Source: Fistularia commersonii
Taxonomy: Eukaryota; Chordata; Actinopteri; Syngnathiformes; Fistulariidae
NCBI GenBank assembly: GCA_037954325.1
Contig: JBBMNZ010000006.1
Span: 2,177,001 to 2,241,000 of the forward strand
DNA: 64,000 nucleotides
Direction: 5' to 3'
Numbering within the stretch: the first letter of the stretch is position 1; each line of letters starts with the position of its first letter. The notes beneath the pieces were generated by a model. The model searched no databases. It had not been told where the DNA came from and saw nothing but the letters and a program-made list of their open reading frames with translations. Of this stretch, positions 21,985-32,119 are shown in pieces. The translations under genes were made by a program, and so were the position numbers.

Positions 21985-22545
21985 TTCTTTTCTTCTGGTC
22001 CTTCGGGCTTCTCCCTTCAGGGGTCACCTCAGCCAATCACCTGCCTCCATCCAACCCTCTCCTCTCACACCAACTAACTTCCTGTCCTCTTTCCCTCCTT
22101 CCATAAATCTCGTCTCCGGTCTTCCCCTAGGCCTCCTCCAACCTCAGCGTCCTTCTACCCAGATCTTGACCATCCCTCCTCTGTCAACATCCAGACCATC
22201 TGACTTTATCTCCAGGACATCTTACAAGTGCTGTCCCTCTGATGGACTCACTGCTGATCCCAGTCCTCCTTGCTCCTTGTCTTCTCAGTGTCTCCAAACC
22301 TGAAAACATGGCTGCTCCACTGCCATCTTGAGCAACATCCTTGAACTTGTCCGCCTTCTTCATCTCCGCTCCCTGTAGCCTCACCGTTCCACTCAGGTCC
22401 TTCTCATTCACGGACATACTCCATCTTGTTTGGGCTGACCTCCACTCCTCTCCTCTCCAGGAGCATACCTCCACCTCTCTAGGTGTTCCTCCATCTGCTC
22501 ACCACTCATCTGCAAAACATCAGAGTCCGTGGAGATCCCTATCAC
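21985..22545 (-). pseudogene. RTE-type LINE fragment, C-terminal reverse transcriptase region
   Basis: The minus strand encodes, in two frames, EEHLERWRYA and then VNEKDLSGTVRLQGAEMKKADKF, SESIRGTALVRCPGDKVR, which are hallmarks of the region after the RT active site in fish RTE elements. A remnant of the FADD catalytic motif (TTTTGCAGATGA) is visible near 22,513-22,530 but is frameshifted. The 3' end is CTTCAGGGGTCAC-type followed by TTC-rich sequence at 21,985. It is 5'-truncated, with several frameshifts and a large internal deletion, so it is inactive. Confidence 0.8.
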
Positions 22546-22559
22546 ACACTCGTTCGCAT

Positions 22560-23505
22560 GCATGAGTCTTTTTTCTGTATATCTGCCTCTGGTCCCGGAG
22601 GAGGCCGTGATGGAGCATACCCTTCGCCCAGAGGACCCTTGCGGTGAAAGCATTCACCCGCACACTCGCTTACCGATGGCGGCAGAGTCGCCGTGCAAAG
22701 CACCATCGGGAGCGGCTTGGAGTTCGGCATCATGCCGCAAGGACACTTCGACATGCAGACAGTGGACCCTATGGTATCTGCTGTCGGGATCCAGAGGGCT
22801 TCCCGTTTGCCAAAGGACGCCGTTTTCCAAGGTTTTCGATTTGTTTGGTTTTTTTCCCCTTCAGAGAGAGACACCGCTGTTGGGGAAGAGGGCGGTTGAT
22901 TCCCAGCGTTAGCAAATCACCGAGGAGAACTTCAGAGCTCCAGACACCCCGCCCCCCCTGAGCCTCTACACGAAGCATACATGTTTTGGGGCAATTCTCA
23001 GATGAAGACGGAGCTGTCAGCTCCACTTTCCAGCGTCAGAGGCGGCGTTTTTTTTTTTTTTTCTCATCTGTTAACGGCGACGGGCCTTCTTTTTTTTTTT
23101 TTTTTTTGATCAAAGTATCTCTCCCCGCGTCGCGGCGCTTGTCGTCTCGGCAACCTCAAAACCTGGCGGTGAAGGGTGGAGATTGGCGGCGACACGACAA
23201 GGCGTGCGTCGGCATCTTTGTCGCCGACGAAGATCGGTATGCGTCGAGAAGGGGTGAGATGTGACGAGAAGGTGACGGGAAGCTCAGGTTTGACGAGGAC
23301 GAGCTTCATCCGCGGCCTCCTGATGCTGGAAGCTCTCCTGGGAACGGAGGCTACGAGGGAACGCTTTGTGTGTGTGTGTGTTGCTAGCTTCTTTGCGCTA
23401 CTAGCATCTGTGTGTGTGTAGTTTTTTCTCTCGTTAGACACACTTTTCATCAGACTCCGCCACTCCCTTTCCTCTACAGGGCCCCTTCGGAGGCAGATTA
23501 ACCTA
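22560..23505. other. Single-copy stretch, no gene seen
   Basis: Short overlapping frames (to 161 codons at 23,064-23,549, crossing poly-T and CA tracts) show no known domain. Poly-T runs lie at 23,048-23,062 and 23,090-23,107. Confidence 0.4.
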
Positions 23506-23506
23506 C

Positions 23507-23552
23507 AACACACACACACACACACACTCACACACACACACACACACACACG
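23507..23552. repeat. (CA)n microsatellite, ending in (CG)n
   Basis: One CTC interruption near 23,528. It ends in CGCGCGCG. Confidence 0.94.
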
Positions 23553-23672
23553 CGCGCGCTAACACACAGTCGTGCGCGGCATTGTTTAATAGCAGGCAAC
23601 ACACGCCAAGGCATACACTAATTTAAACACGTGCGGATACACACACATTCTCATGCATGTAAACGCTAATCT

Positions 23673-23698
23673 GCACACACACACACACACACACACAG
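23673..23698. repeat. (CA)n microsatellite, ~13 units
   Basis: Uninterrupted. A (GT)n tract in the opposite sense follows at 23,734. Confidence 0.94.
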
Positions 23699-23733
23699 GT
23701 GGAATTAAACTGTAGTCTTTGCCAAGGGAAAGT

Positions 23734-23758
23734 TGTGTGTGTGTGTGTGTGTGTGTGG
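23734..23758. repeat. (GT)n microsatellite, ~12 units
   Basis: Uninterrupted. Inverted relative to 23,673-23,698. Confidence 0.94.
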
Positions 23759-23820
23759 CAGTGACATTGTTGACTGATTGAGCTGGAAACAAGAGAGTCA
23801 ATACTAACTTATCTCTGCGT

Positions 23821-23896
23821 ACGTGTGTGAGTGCGTGCGTGCATATGTATGTGTGTGTGTGTGTATAGATGTGTGTGTATAGATGTGTGTACATGT
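23821..23896. repeat. Imperfect GT-rich tract
   Basis: GTGTGTG mixed with GCGTGC, ATGT and two TATAGATGTGTG units. Alternating purine-pyrimidine throughout. Confidence 0.9.
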
Positions 23897-24027
23897 GTCA
23901 GGGGTCAAAGGTCATAACCCGACAGAAGTCGCCTCGGGTCCAGAAGTTCACCTCAGGTCCCAAGAGGATTGTCCTACATGTTGCCATTTCTGACTGATAA
24001 GACCTCAGGACAACTCAAATATACATC

Positions 24028-24055
24028 GTGTGTGTGTGTGTGTGTGTGTGTGTGT
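24028..24055. repeat. (GT)n microsatellite, ~14 units
   Basis: Followed by TTAGCTTCTTTGCGCTACTAG, which also follows a short GT tract at 23,367-23,405. The GT tract and its right flank therefore appear duplicated. Confidence 0.93.
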
Positions 24056-24376
24056 TAGCTTCTTTGCGCTACTAGCCTGATAACACAATAGTGAATAGTA
24101 GCCATGTTTTCTATGCATCTTATTTATCTTTAATCATAATAAGCAATCTCATTGTTTCAAAACATATTCCTTTATTTATAAATTTCATTTTTTTTCTCTT
24201 AAATAATCGATTATCAGAAGTTTGGAAATATAAAACAAATATAAACCCTCCCATTGTTCCCCCCCGCGTTTTGCCAGATTTTTCAAAATCCTCATTACGC
24301 CGCCGGTTTCCCGTGCCAACTCGCCCGCCGCCAACCCTTACTGTTACGAAACAAATCATAAGGCCGTCACCCGTGC

Positions 24377-24377
<1 letters not shown>

Positions 24378-24424
<47 letters not shown>
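24378..24424. repeat. (CA)n microsatellite, ~23 units
   Basis: Uninterrupted, ending in GTGCGCGCG. Confidence 0.95.
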
Positions 24425-24427
<3 letters not shown>

Positions 24428-24694
24428 GCGAATTGTCGGCATGCCGGGAAGCAAAAAAAAAAGATGTTTGTTTGCCCACAAACACAATCAGTCCCCTTTG
24501 CGACCTTATCAACTAACGCAAACACGCATCACAATCGGAGGCCTGGGGGGGCGTCGGAAGGGGGGGGGGGTTCCCTGCACGACCATATTTGGGAGTTGAG
24601 ATAACTTCCAGGGCCACACACTGGCAGAGATACTGGTACCTGTGCTAAAAAAAACCTATCTAAACAAACAGCAGCAGATTTTTCATGGTAAAAG

Positions 24695-25290
24695 GCTCTG
24701 TTAGCGGTTAGCGGTTAGCGCCTTCACAGCAAGAAGGTCCCTGATTGGATTCCACAGGGGGCCCCTTTTCTGTATGGGGTCACCGTGGTCTCCGTGGGGT
24801 TCCTCCCGCAGTCCAAACACATGCAGGAGGTCCAATCGGAGACCCTTTGTTGTCCTGACCAGTCGGGTGGATGGTTGCATCTCGACGTGCCTTGTGGATG
24901 ACTTGTATGCTTGTTTATAACGAGTGAAGTTTATCTCAATATAACTTATGAATAAACGATTGAATGGTTGTACGCCTCTATATGGGGTGTAAATGAATGA
25001 GTGGATGCCTCTGATATGTGAATGAGAGTGAATTTTTGTATGCCTCTGCACTCCACATGGACATGTATGCTTCTATATAAGGTGTGAATGAATGAGTGAA
25101 CAGTTGCAAATGAATAAGTGAATATTTGTACGTGTCTACATGACGTCCGAATTAGAGGATGAACGTCTCAATGTGTGGCCTCGTGATGGATCGGTGACCT
25201 CCGCCTCTGGACCAATGACAGCTTGGGTAGTCTACAGCGCCCATGATCCTGAGCAAGGGACATGTGGTGCAGTTAATGAATGAATGAATT
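24695..25290 (+). mobile_element. SINE-like element with expanded interior
   Basis: The head GCGGTTAGCGCCTTCACAGC, AAGAAGGTCC, TGATTGGATTCC (A- and B-box-like) is followed by GGGGTTCCTCCCGCAGTCCA, AACACATGCAGGAGG. The end contains GTGATGGATCGGTGACC, CCAATGACAGCTTGGGTAG, CCTGAGCAAGG and (AATG)n. Between 24,890 and 25,170 the usual single GTGAATGAGAG...TTGTATG block is present in about five diverged copies, making this copy longer than the one at 6,512. Confidence 0.7.
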
Positions 25291-26434
25291 AATGCTCATT
25301 TCATTTTTTTTGGGACTCGGAGTCCTCATCCGAGGGCATGCACATTTTGGGATTCCCTTCAGGGTGGCTTCCGTTCTCCATCTTGACCTGTGCTTCTCAC
25401 GGAGGTAAAGCATACCGTCGGGGACAAAGGGACGGTCGGTGCGTATTTCAACGGATATTAAAGAACCCGGATTTGTGACCCTGCTGCTGGTCCTGAAGTA
25501 CCCATTTGAGCATACCGGGACCTAATCGGGGGCCGGACCATCCTCCTGGGAGCCCGGCGGACCACATGCGGCACCGTGGAGGTCAGCTGGGGGCGGACAG
25601 GGGTTGTGTATAATCCTCATTATGCTAGCAAAAACCTTTTGTCCCCGTATGAGGACATCTGCTTGGAAGAACTACTTCACATTCAAAGCAGTACTTCAAT
25701 GCCTCCTGATGATCCAAAGTGATTAAAACATGGCGGGGGGAGTGGCTGCGGTGATTGGTTACCCACCCCCAAAGAGTCCATTTTGATAAGTCCCAAATAA
25801 TCATGGTAATGTTCTTGCCATGTTCTCATGACATGAAACTGTCCCCTTTGTCGAGTACCTTCTGGGGTTAGCGGCTGCATTAACCCGCTAAGCTAACAAG
25901 CAAACAAGGGAGAGGTGGGGGTAAGGGCAAGAAAATGATCATGTAGCCATTGAAAAGATGGGCACACAACCTAAATCCGCTCATTTATTTGTACCTTTGC
26001 GCCCCTCCCCGCCCTTCCACGCCCACCCCGAGCCCATCTTTTGTCCCTTTGTTCCACACGGACTCCCCGTCGCCGACCGTTATCTTCACCTCCCATCACC
26101 GGTCTCCCGGCTCCCCTTCGTTAGCATCTCCGCCTCGCGTCGCACATGACCGCCCTGGACCTGGAGAAGGGGGCCAGAGGTCTGTGACCTCTATGCAAGA
26201 AAAAAAAAAAAACACAAATACCAGCCTTGCTGTGTGGAAAGCAAGGCTAAGGGGGGGGGGGAGGGGGGAGCAGGAGGCGGAGCTTCGTTACTTCTTTGTT
26301 TTGTAAAAGCAAGGAAAAAGAAAATAAAGGGGATGCAAGGAAAATAAGGTCCCCTTGTTATTGCACGTAAATTTTGTGGTTCATTTTGGGATGCTTGGTG
26401 CCATAAATTGCTGAAAGACCGGATGAATTTTATG
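25291..26434. other. Single-copy stretch, no gene seen
   Basis: Short frames only (to 118 codons at 25,950-26,306, crossing poly-A and a poly-G run near 26,251-26,268). A proline-rich frame near 25,958-26,149 reflects C-rich sequence. No element was recognised. Confidence 0.4.
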
Positions 26435-27755
26435 TGTCCCTATCTGACATATGAATGAGTGAATGAATGATTTTTTTTGTCTCTATATACAGGACTGTTT
26501 TAGAAAATTAGAATATTGTGATCAAGTTTTTTATCTTCTGTAATGCAATGAAAAAAAATCTAATATTTTGAAATAGGATTTTTGAGTTTTCTTAAAATGT
26601 AAGGCATTATCAGCAATATTAAAATAATAAAAAGCTTGCGATATTTCAGTTGATTTGTAATGAATCCAGAATGTATGACATTTTTTGTTTTTGTAATTGC
26701 ATTACAGAAGATAAAGAACTTTATCTTAATATTCAAATTTTCGAAGACAGTCCTGAATAAATGGTTGTATCTATATATGTATCATGTAAATGAGTTTATA
26801 AATGACTTATGAATGAGCGAGTGAATGCGTGTATGTGTCATGTGACAGTGAGTGGTTGTGCATTTATGAATGAATGAAGGAATTAATTTTGTCTATGTGT
26901 TGGTGAATGAATGAATGAATGAATGGTTTTATCTATTTTAATGAAGGAATGAATGGTTAAAAAATGTTGGTGAATCAATGCATGGTTGTATCTATTTCAG
27001 TGAATGAATCAATGAATTGTTTATGTATATTGATAAATAAATTTATGAATGAATAGTTTATACATGTTGGTGAATTAATAAATGGGTTTAATTATTTTGG
27101 TGCATGAATGTATGATTATATATGTAGATGAATGAATGAATGCTTGTTTATGCTTATCCGTGAATGAATGAATGAATGGTTATATTTGATGATAAATGAA
27201 TTAATGAATGAATGGTTTATATATGTTGGTGAATCAATGAATACATCGCTTATATATGTTGATGAATGAATGAATGGTTTTATTTATTTTGGTGAATGAA
27301 TGAATGTATGATTATATATGTTGATAAATGAATCAATGAATGAATAATTTATATATGTTGGTGAATGAATGAATAAATTGTTTATGTATGTTGTCGAATC
27401 AATGAATGGAATATCTATTTCGGTGAATGAATGAATGATTGTTTATGTATGTTTGCGAATGAATGAATGAAAGGTTACATATGTTGGTAGTTTAATGAAT
27501 GGTTGTTTATGTATGTCGGTGAATGAATTTATGAACAATTTATATATTTTGGTGAATGAATGAATGAATGAATGGTTGTTTATATATGTCGGTGAATGAG
27601 TGCTGGTGTGTTTATATATTACGTCTCAATACAGCATGAATGAGTGAATGTTGTATGTTTATGATTTATGCATGAATGAGTGAACGCTTGTATGTTTAAA
27701 TATAGGACATAAATAAGCGAACGAAAGGTTGTACGTCTCTGTATCTCGCGCAAAA
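26435..27755 (+). repeat. GAATGAATG-type array, ~45-60-bp unit, ~20+ copies
   Basis: Units have the form GGTGAATGAATGAATG, GTTTATATATGTT or TTTTATCTATTTT, heavily diverged. The right edge (27,640-27,750) returns to GAATGAGTGAACG, TTGTATGTTTAAATATAG and GGTTGTACGTCTCTGTATC, the same words as the interior of the SINE-like element, in plus orientation. It is interrupted by a 266-bp TIR element at 26,490. Confidence 0.8.
26490..26755. mobile_element. Short TIR element (MITE), 266 bp
   Basis: The left end CAGGACTGTTTTAGAAAATT is matched by the inverted right end (reads CAGGACTGTCTTCGAAAATT on the minus strand). The inverted match continues through GAATATT...AAGTT.TTTATCTTCTGTAATGCAAT for about 65 bp. 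This 'CAGGACTGTC...AAAATTAGAATATT' family is common in fish and other vertebrates. No ORF is present. The target-site duplication was not resolved. It lies inside, and is younger than, the GAATGAATG array. Confidence 0.85.
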
Positions 27756-28440
27756 TTAAACGGTTCTGTTTTTTCACGGTAAAAACGAGCGAGCGTGTCG
27801 AAATATCGGCGAATGAGCGAACGCACGCCCGCACGTCGCCGCGACGCGTGAATGACCAGACGGATCGGGAAGCCGAAACAGATCGCGATCTAAGATCCCA
27901 CGATTGAATCTCTGCTAATCGGCGGCTTCGGGAAACACGGCCGCCGCCGCCGCCGCCGTTCGAACCGAACCAAATGAAGAGAGAGCCGAGGAAGACGCCC
28001 CGTCTTTGTGTTTGCCTGGTCATGTGTCAAAGAGGGCGGGGGAGGACGGGAACCCCACTTGTGCTGATCCCAGATTATCTCATGTCACTTCTATCAGGGG
28101 GGGGAAAAACAAACAAGGAAACAGTGGAATCAGTGAAGAGAGAGAGAGAGCGGGAGGTTGGAGTGACAGTTGAAGCCTGGAGGCCCCCCGGCCAAACCAG
28201 AGGAAGCGGAAACAAAGAGAAAACAATGGAAGGTGGAATAAAAAACAAAAAAAAACAAAAATGCCGGTCGGAGATCTGGTTTCCTCCAGAAGGGAGGAAT
28301 TCACCGGGAAGGTCGGTAAACGCTGAAGTCTCCAGTCGAATCACTGACCTCCATCTTCGCGTCGTGACGTTCCGACACGAGATTTATGTCTTGATGCTAA
28401 CGATGCTAGCTAATGATGCTAACGATGCTAACAATGCTAG
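27756..28440. other. Single-copy stretch, no gene seen
   Basis: CpG-rich at 27,780-27,960 with a (CCG)6-like run near 27,942-27,958. A 156-codon plus frame (27,974-28,444) crosses poly-G, GA-rich and poly-A runs and ends in GCTAACGATGCTA repeats. No known domain is seen. Confidence 0.4.
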
Positions 28441-28640
28441 CTGAGGCGTGAATGAGAGGGTGAATTGCTGCGAGTCTGGGAATGAAAAGGTGAATGGTTG
28501 CGTGTTTCAATATGACGTGTGAATGAGAGGGTGAATAGCTGCGCGTGACCATGTGACCCAGCGGTGACGGGTCATGTGCCGCCTCTCGGCCAATCACGAC
28601 TGGGACTGATGAACGAATGAACGAATGGATGGATGAAAAC
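28440..28640 (+). mobile_element. SINE-like element, interior and 3' end
   Basis: It contains GTGAATGAGAGGGTGAAT three times in diverged form, then GTGACCCAGCGGTGACGGG, TCTCGGCCAATCACGACTGGG and GAACGAATGAACGAATGGATGG. This is the plus orientation, with the interior block triplicated. Confidence 0.6.
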
Positions 28641-28689
28641 GTGGCATCATACAAGTCGGGTCCAGCTTTGCTCTGAGGGATCCACGGAC

Positions 28690-28711
28690 CAGACGGACGG
28701 ACGGACGGACA
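28690..28711. repeat. (GACG)n tetranucleotide tract
   Basis: About five GACG units. Confidence 0.85.
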
Positions 28712-28730
28712 GATGTCGAGGTGGGGTCGG

Positions 28731-28757
28731 GGGGTCAAAGGTCAAAGGTCAGGGGTC
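28731..28757 (+). promoter_or_regulatory. Candidate nuclear-receptor element: overlapping DR1 half-sites
   Basis: Three RGGTCA half-sites in the same direction, each separated by one A, followed by GGGGTC. AGGTCA-A-AGGTCA is a consensus DR1 as bound by RXR heterodimers and HNF4. It sits in a run of GGTCA-like words, so it may be an expanded simple repeat. Confidence 0.35.
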
Positions 28758-28872
28758 GAGGGGTCTATCGCTCCAGAACCGGTGGATCGGAGGAGGAACG
28801 GTTTCCCCAAAAACCCTCCCTCCGCCGAAGCAGATCGGGCAGAAGTGATGAGCTGGGATTGCGGATCACAAA

Positions 28873-28874
<2 letters not shown>

Positions 28875-28913
<39 letters not shown>
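28875..28913. repeat. (GT)n microsatellite, ~19 units
   Basis: Uninterrupted GT tract. Confidence 0.95.
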
Positions 28914-28914
<1 letters not shown>

Positions 28915-29199
28915 CCGTTATGTCATCACGTGGCAGTCGGGCCGAGCTTGGATTTGACCAAACGCGATCCGACGGGTCAATGAGTCAACAACACTAACAT
29001 TTACGCAACGCCGGCGAGCGGACGGGAGACATGTGACGGACCCGGCGGGGGGGCGTGCGGGGTCAGAGGGGGCGGAGTCAAAACGATGATGTCATCATTA
29101 GGTCGTACTTCAGATTCACGGTTGAAAATCTAGATAAAGTCACAATAAGATCAACCGTCCGTCTATTAATAGTTGTATTCATTCATTTTTTCTTTTTTC

Positions 29200-29605
29200 T
29201 TTTTAATTAAGTTTGGTTTCAATTGATTTTATGGATTTTCTCCAAACTATTTATCATAAATTTACCTAAATTTACATAAATGTATTGTCTATCTGTTGAT
29301 AGACAAAAGTATTGATCGTTTTTAATTTGATTTCATTTTAACTTTTATTTTTTTTATATCTTTCTTTTTTATGTCTTTTTTAATTTTTTATATCTTAATA
29401 TTTATATTAATAATTTAAAGATTTATCTATCATACATCTATTTGGTTTTCTATGTATTTATCATTCTGCTTATGGATAATTTAATTGATTTATTTCTTTA
29501 CTTAATTTGAAATTCTTTTTAAATCTTTTTTTTTTTTCATTTTCTGTATTTTCCTGGACTATTTACGTATATATTACCTAGTTTTTAATCATTTCATTTT
29601 TTTAT

Positions 29606-29672
<67 letters not shown>

Positions 29673-30120
29673 GATATTTGTTTTTTAATTTATTTTGTTT
29701 TTTTAGTTTGGTTTTAATTGATATTCTGGATTTTCAGGATCTGTTTATCACTTTTTTTTACCTTATTATTGATCATTGTATTTATTCATCATATATATCT
29801 TCAGCTGACTATCTATTGATAATTGTGTTTATCATCTAATTTAAGTAAATCTAATTTAATTGTAATTTCTTTTTGATCATTTCAATTGATTTTTTTTAGA
29901 TTTTAGGATCTATTTATATTTACCTAGTTACTGATAGAGAGATGAAAAAATAAAACTATCCATCCATCCATTTGATAAGTATATTTATTCATTTATTTAC
30001 TTTATTTTGTATTCCACTTTTATTTCAATTGATTTTCTGGATACAGTTACCAAGCTATTAATCATTTATCTATTATCAGCCATCAATCTATCTATTGATA
30101 AATCTATTTATTTATTATCT
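29200..30120. repeat. AT-rich diverged repeat, ~5 copies
   Basis: The phrase TTTCAATTGATTTTCTGGAT followed by TTATC/TTACCTA recurs near 29,215, 29,535, 29,712, 29,885 and 30,020. The sequence is otherwise AT-rich with no ORF. Confidence 0.6.
29604..29672. repeat. (CTAT)n microsatellite, ~17 units
   Basis: Perfect CTAT tetramers. Confidence 0.97.
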
Positions 30121-30252
30121 ATTTCTATTTATTTATTTGTATTATCCATCTTTTTATCCATCCATCCCTCCATCCATGTGGAAAGTTAACTAGATATATA
30201 GACCGACAGGAAACCACAAGTGGCTCCAATAGGCCTGGGAAAAAAAAAAAAG

Positions 30253-30254
<2 letters not shown>

Positions 30255-30307
<53 letters not shown>
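30255..30307. repeat. (GT)n microsatellite, ~26 units
   Basis: Uninterrupted, preceded by an A run. Inverted relative to the CA-rich tract at 30,414. Confidence 0.96.
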
Positions 30308-30308
<1 letters not shown>

Positions 30309-30413
30309 TGGAGCCCTTTTGTCCTTTTTGTTGATTCCACACTGATAATGTCTGCCTGCACAGGAAGCAGCACAATGCCAGGCAGACCCCGAGGAAAAGG
30401 CTGGATCGCAAAA

Positions 30414-30474
30414 CACGCACACACACACACACGCACGCACACGCACGCACACACACACACACACACACACACTA
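30414..30474. repeat. Imperfect (CA)n tract with CACG interruptions
   Basis: About 30 units with several CG substitutions in the left half. Confidence 0.95.
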
Positions 30475-30619
30475 GTGTGCGATTTTAAAATTCACCGAGC
30501 TGCAGGTGGGTAGTTATTAGCTGGCATTTTGACCCGCCAACTTCCCCTGACAGTCTATTCAACGCAGCAAATTGATTTAATATGAATTTCTCATTAAAAG
30601 CAGAAGCAATAAATCTCCG

Positions 30620-30620
<1 letters not shown>

Positions 30621-30658
<38 letters not shown>
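30621..30658. repeat. (AC)n microsatellite, ~19 units
   Basis: Uninterrupted AC tract. Confidence 0.96.
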
Positions 30659-30661
<3 letters not shown>

Positions 30662-30997
30662 CCCGGCCCCTGATCGCTTCTCCACCTGGATGTCTCCGAC
30701 ACTCCCTGCCCTTTGACCTCCTACCAAAAGCGAGGATGGAAAACACGACGATCACGAATTTTAGAAAGTAAAAGCACGTCGGGACCCGAGGATGGCGATC
30801 TCACCGACGGCGGCGGACGTAAAAATGACGACGCGCGACGGCCCGCCAATCCGTGAGCTACTTCCACCTGTAAACAAAAAAAAAAAAAAGAAGCGCTGCG
30901 TTCATCCTTCCTGTTTCCGGCTAGTTTTTCGTGCTACGTTAGCTGCGTCCGCACTGAGACCTTTTCAGTCAACGTCTCGGTTACCATAGCAACACGT

Positions 30998-31012
30998 CCA
31001 CTAGAGGGCGCC
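30998..31012 (+). promoter_or_regulatory. CTCF-like motif, array copy 1
   Basis: CCACTAGAGGGCGCC fits the vertebrate CTCF core CCASYAGRKGGCR at all core positions. Confidence 0.45.
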
Positions 31013-31211
31013 GCAGAGCGGACGCCATTTCTGCGACGGCCCGCCAATCTGTGAGCGACTTCCACTCGTAAACAAACAAAAAAAAAGGGCGCTACGTTCA
31101 TCCTTCCTGTTCCTGGCTAGTTTTCGTGCTACGTTAGCTACGTCCGCACAGACACCTTCATAGGCCGTCTCGTGCGTGATTGACTTTGCAAACAGCTGTT
31201 GAGCAATGTGC

Positions 31212-31226
31212 CCACTAGGGGGCGCC
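31212..31226 (+). promoter_or_regulatory. CTCF-like motif, array copy 2
   Basis: CCACTAGGGGGCGCC fits the CTCF core. Same strand as copy 1, 214 bp away. Confidence 0.45.
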
Positions 31227-31406
31227 GCAGAGCGGACGCCATTTTTGGGACAGCCCGCCAATCCGGGAGCTACTTCCATTTGTAAACAAACAAAAAAAAG
31301 AAGCGCTACGTTCATCCTTCCTGTTCCTGGGTAATTTTCGTGCAATGCTAGCTGCATCCACACTGAGACCTTCATAGTCAACGTCTTGGTCACCATAGCA
31401 ACACAT

Positions 31407-31421
31407 CCACTAGAGGGCGCC
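31407..31421 (+). promoter_or_regulatory. CTCF-like motif, array copy 3
   Basis: CCACTAGAGGGCGCC, same strand. The next unit (near 31,574) has CCACTAGCGGACGCC and has lost the core. Confidence 0.45.
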
Positions 31422-31784
31422 GCAGAGCTACTTCCACTTGTAAACAAAAAAAAAAAAAAAAAAAAGAAGCGCTACATTCATCCTTTCTGTTCCTGGCTAG
31501 TTTTCATGCTACGTTAGCTGCGTCCGCACTGAGACCTTCATAGTCAACGTCTTGGTTACCATAGCAACACATCCACTAGCGGACGCCATTTCTGCGACAG
31601 CCTGCCAACCCGTAAGCTACTTCAACTCGTAAACAAACAAAAAACAAAGAAGCGCTAGGTTCATCCTTCCTGTTCCTGGCTAGTTTTTATGCTACGTTAG
31701 CTGCGTCCGCACTGAGACCTTCTTGGTCAACGTCTCGGTTACCACGGTAACACCAAACGTCCTGTCGGCTGTTGAGCAACACGT

Positions 31785-31799
31785 CCACTAGAGGGCGCC
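31785..31799 (+). promoter_or_regulatory. CTCF-like motif, array copy 5
   Basis: CCACTAGAGGGCGCC, same strand as the others. Confidence 0.45.
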
Positions 31800-32119
31800 G
31801 CAGAGCGGACGCCATTTCTGCGCCGTTTAGCTATGCGGATTCCGGAGCGTGTAGCGCTTGTTTTTAGCATCTAGCGACGAGTCTCATCATGTCCCTTCTT
31901 TCCAATCCAAACGTCACGCCAGGCTCGGTCCGTCACGCCGATGGATCGCTGAACGTAACGTTTGAATTACATTTAAAAAAAAAAAAAAGTCAATTAAAAA
32001 AAAAAACCCGGACAGAAGGATCGATAATTAATTACCGCCAGGTGAAACTGAGTTTTCATTAAAAGACACCCTGGTCTTCCTTGTTACTCGGTTGGCAGAG
32101 GATCCAGCTGTTTGGAAGG

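Larger units (their letters stand above)
30830..31825. repeat. Tandem array, 5 copies of a ~170-230-bp unit with CTCF-like motifs
   Basis: Unit starts (GGCCCGCCAATC or CAGCCCGCCAATCC, and in copy 4 CAGAGCTACTTCC) lie near 30,838, 31,037, 31,250, 31,425 and 31,595. Each unit reads: GAGCTACTTCCACTTGTAAAC, poly-A, AAGCGCTACGTTCATCCTTC, CTGTTCCTGGCTAGTTTT, TACGTTAGCTGCGTCCGCAC, TAGTCAACGTCTCGGTTACC, ATAGCAACACGTCCACTAGA, GGGCGCCGCAGAGCGGACGC. Copy 3 lost the 3' edge and copy 4 lost part of the CTCF-like motif. Confidence 0.9.
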
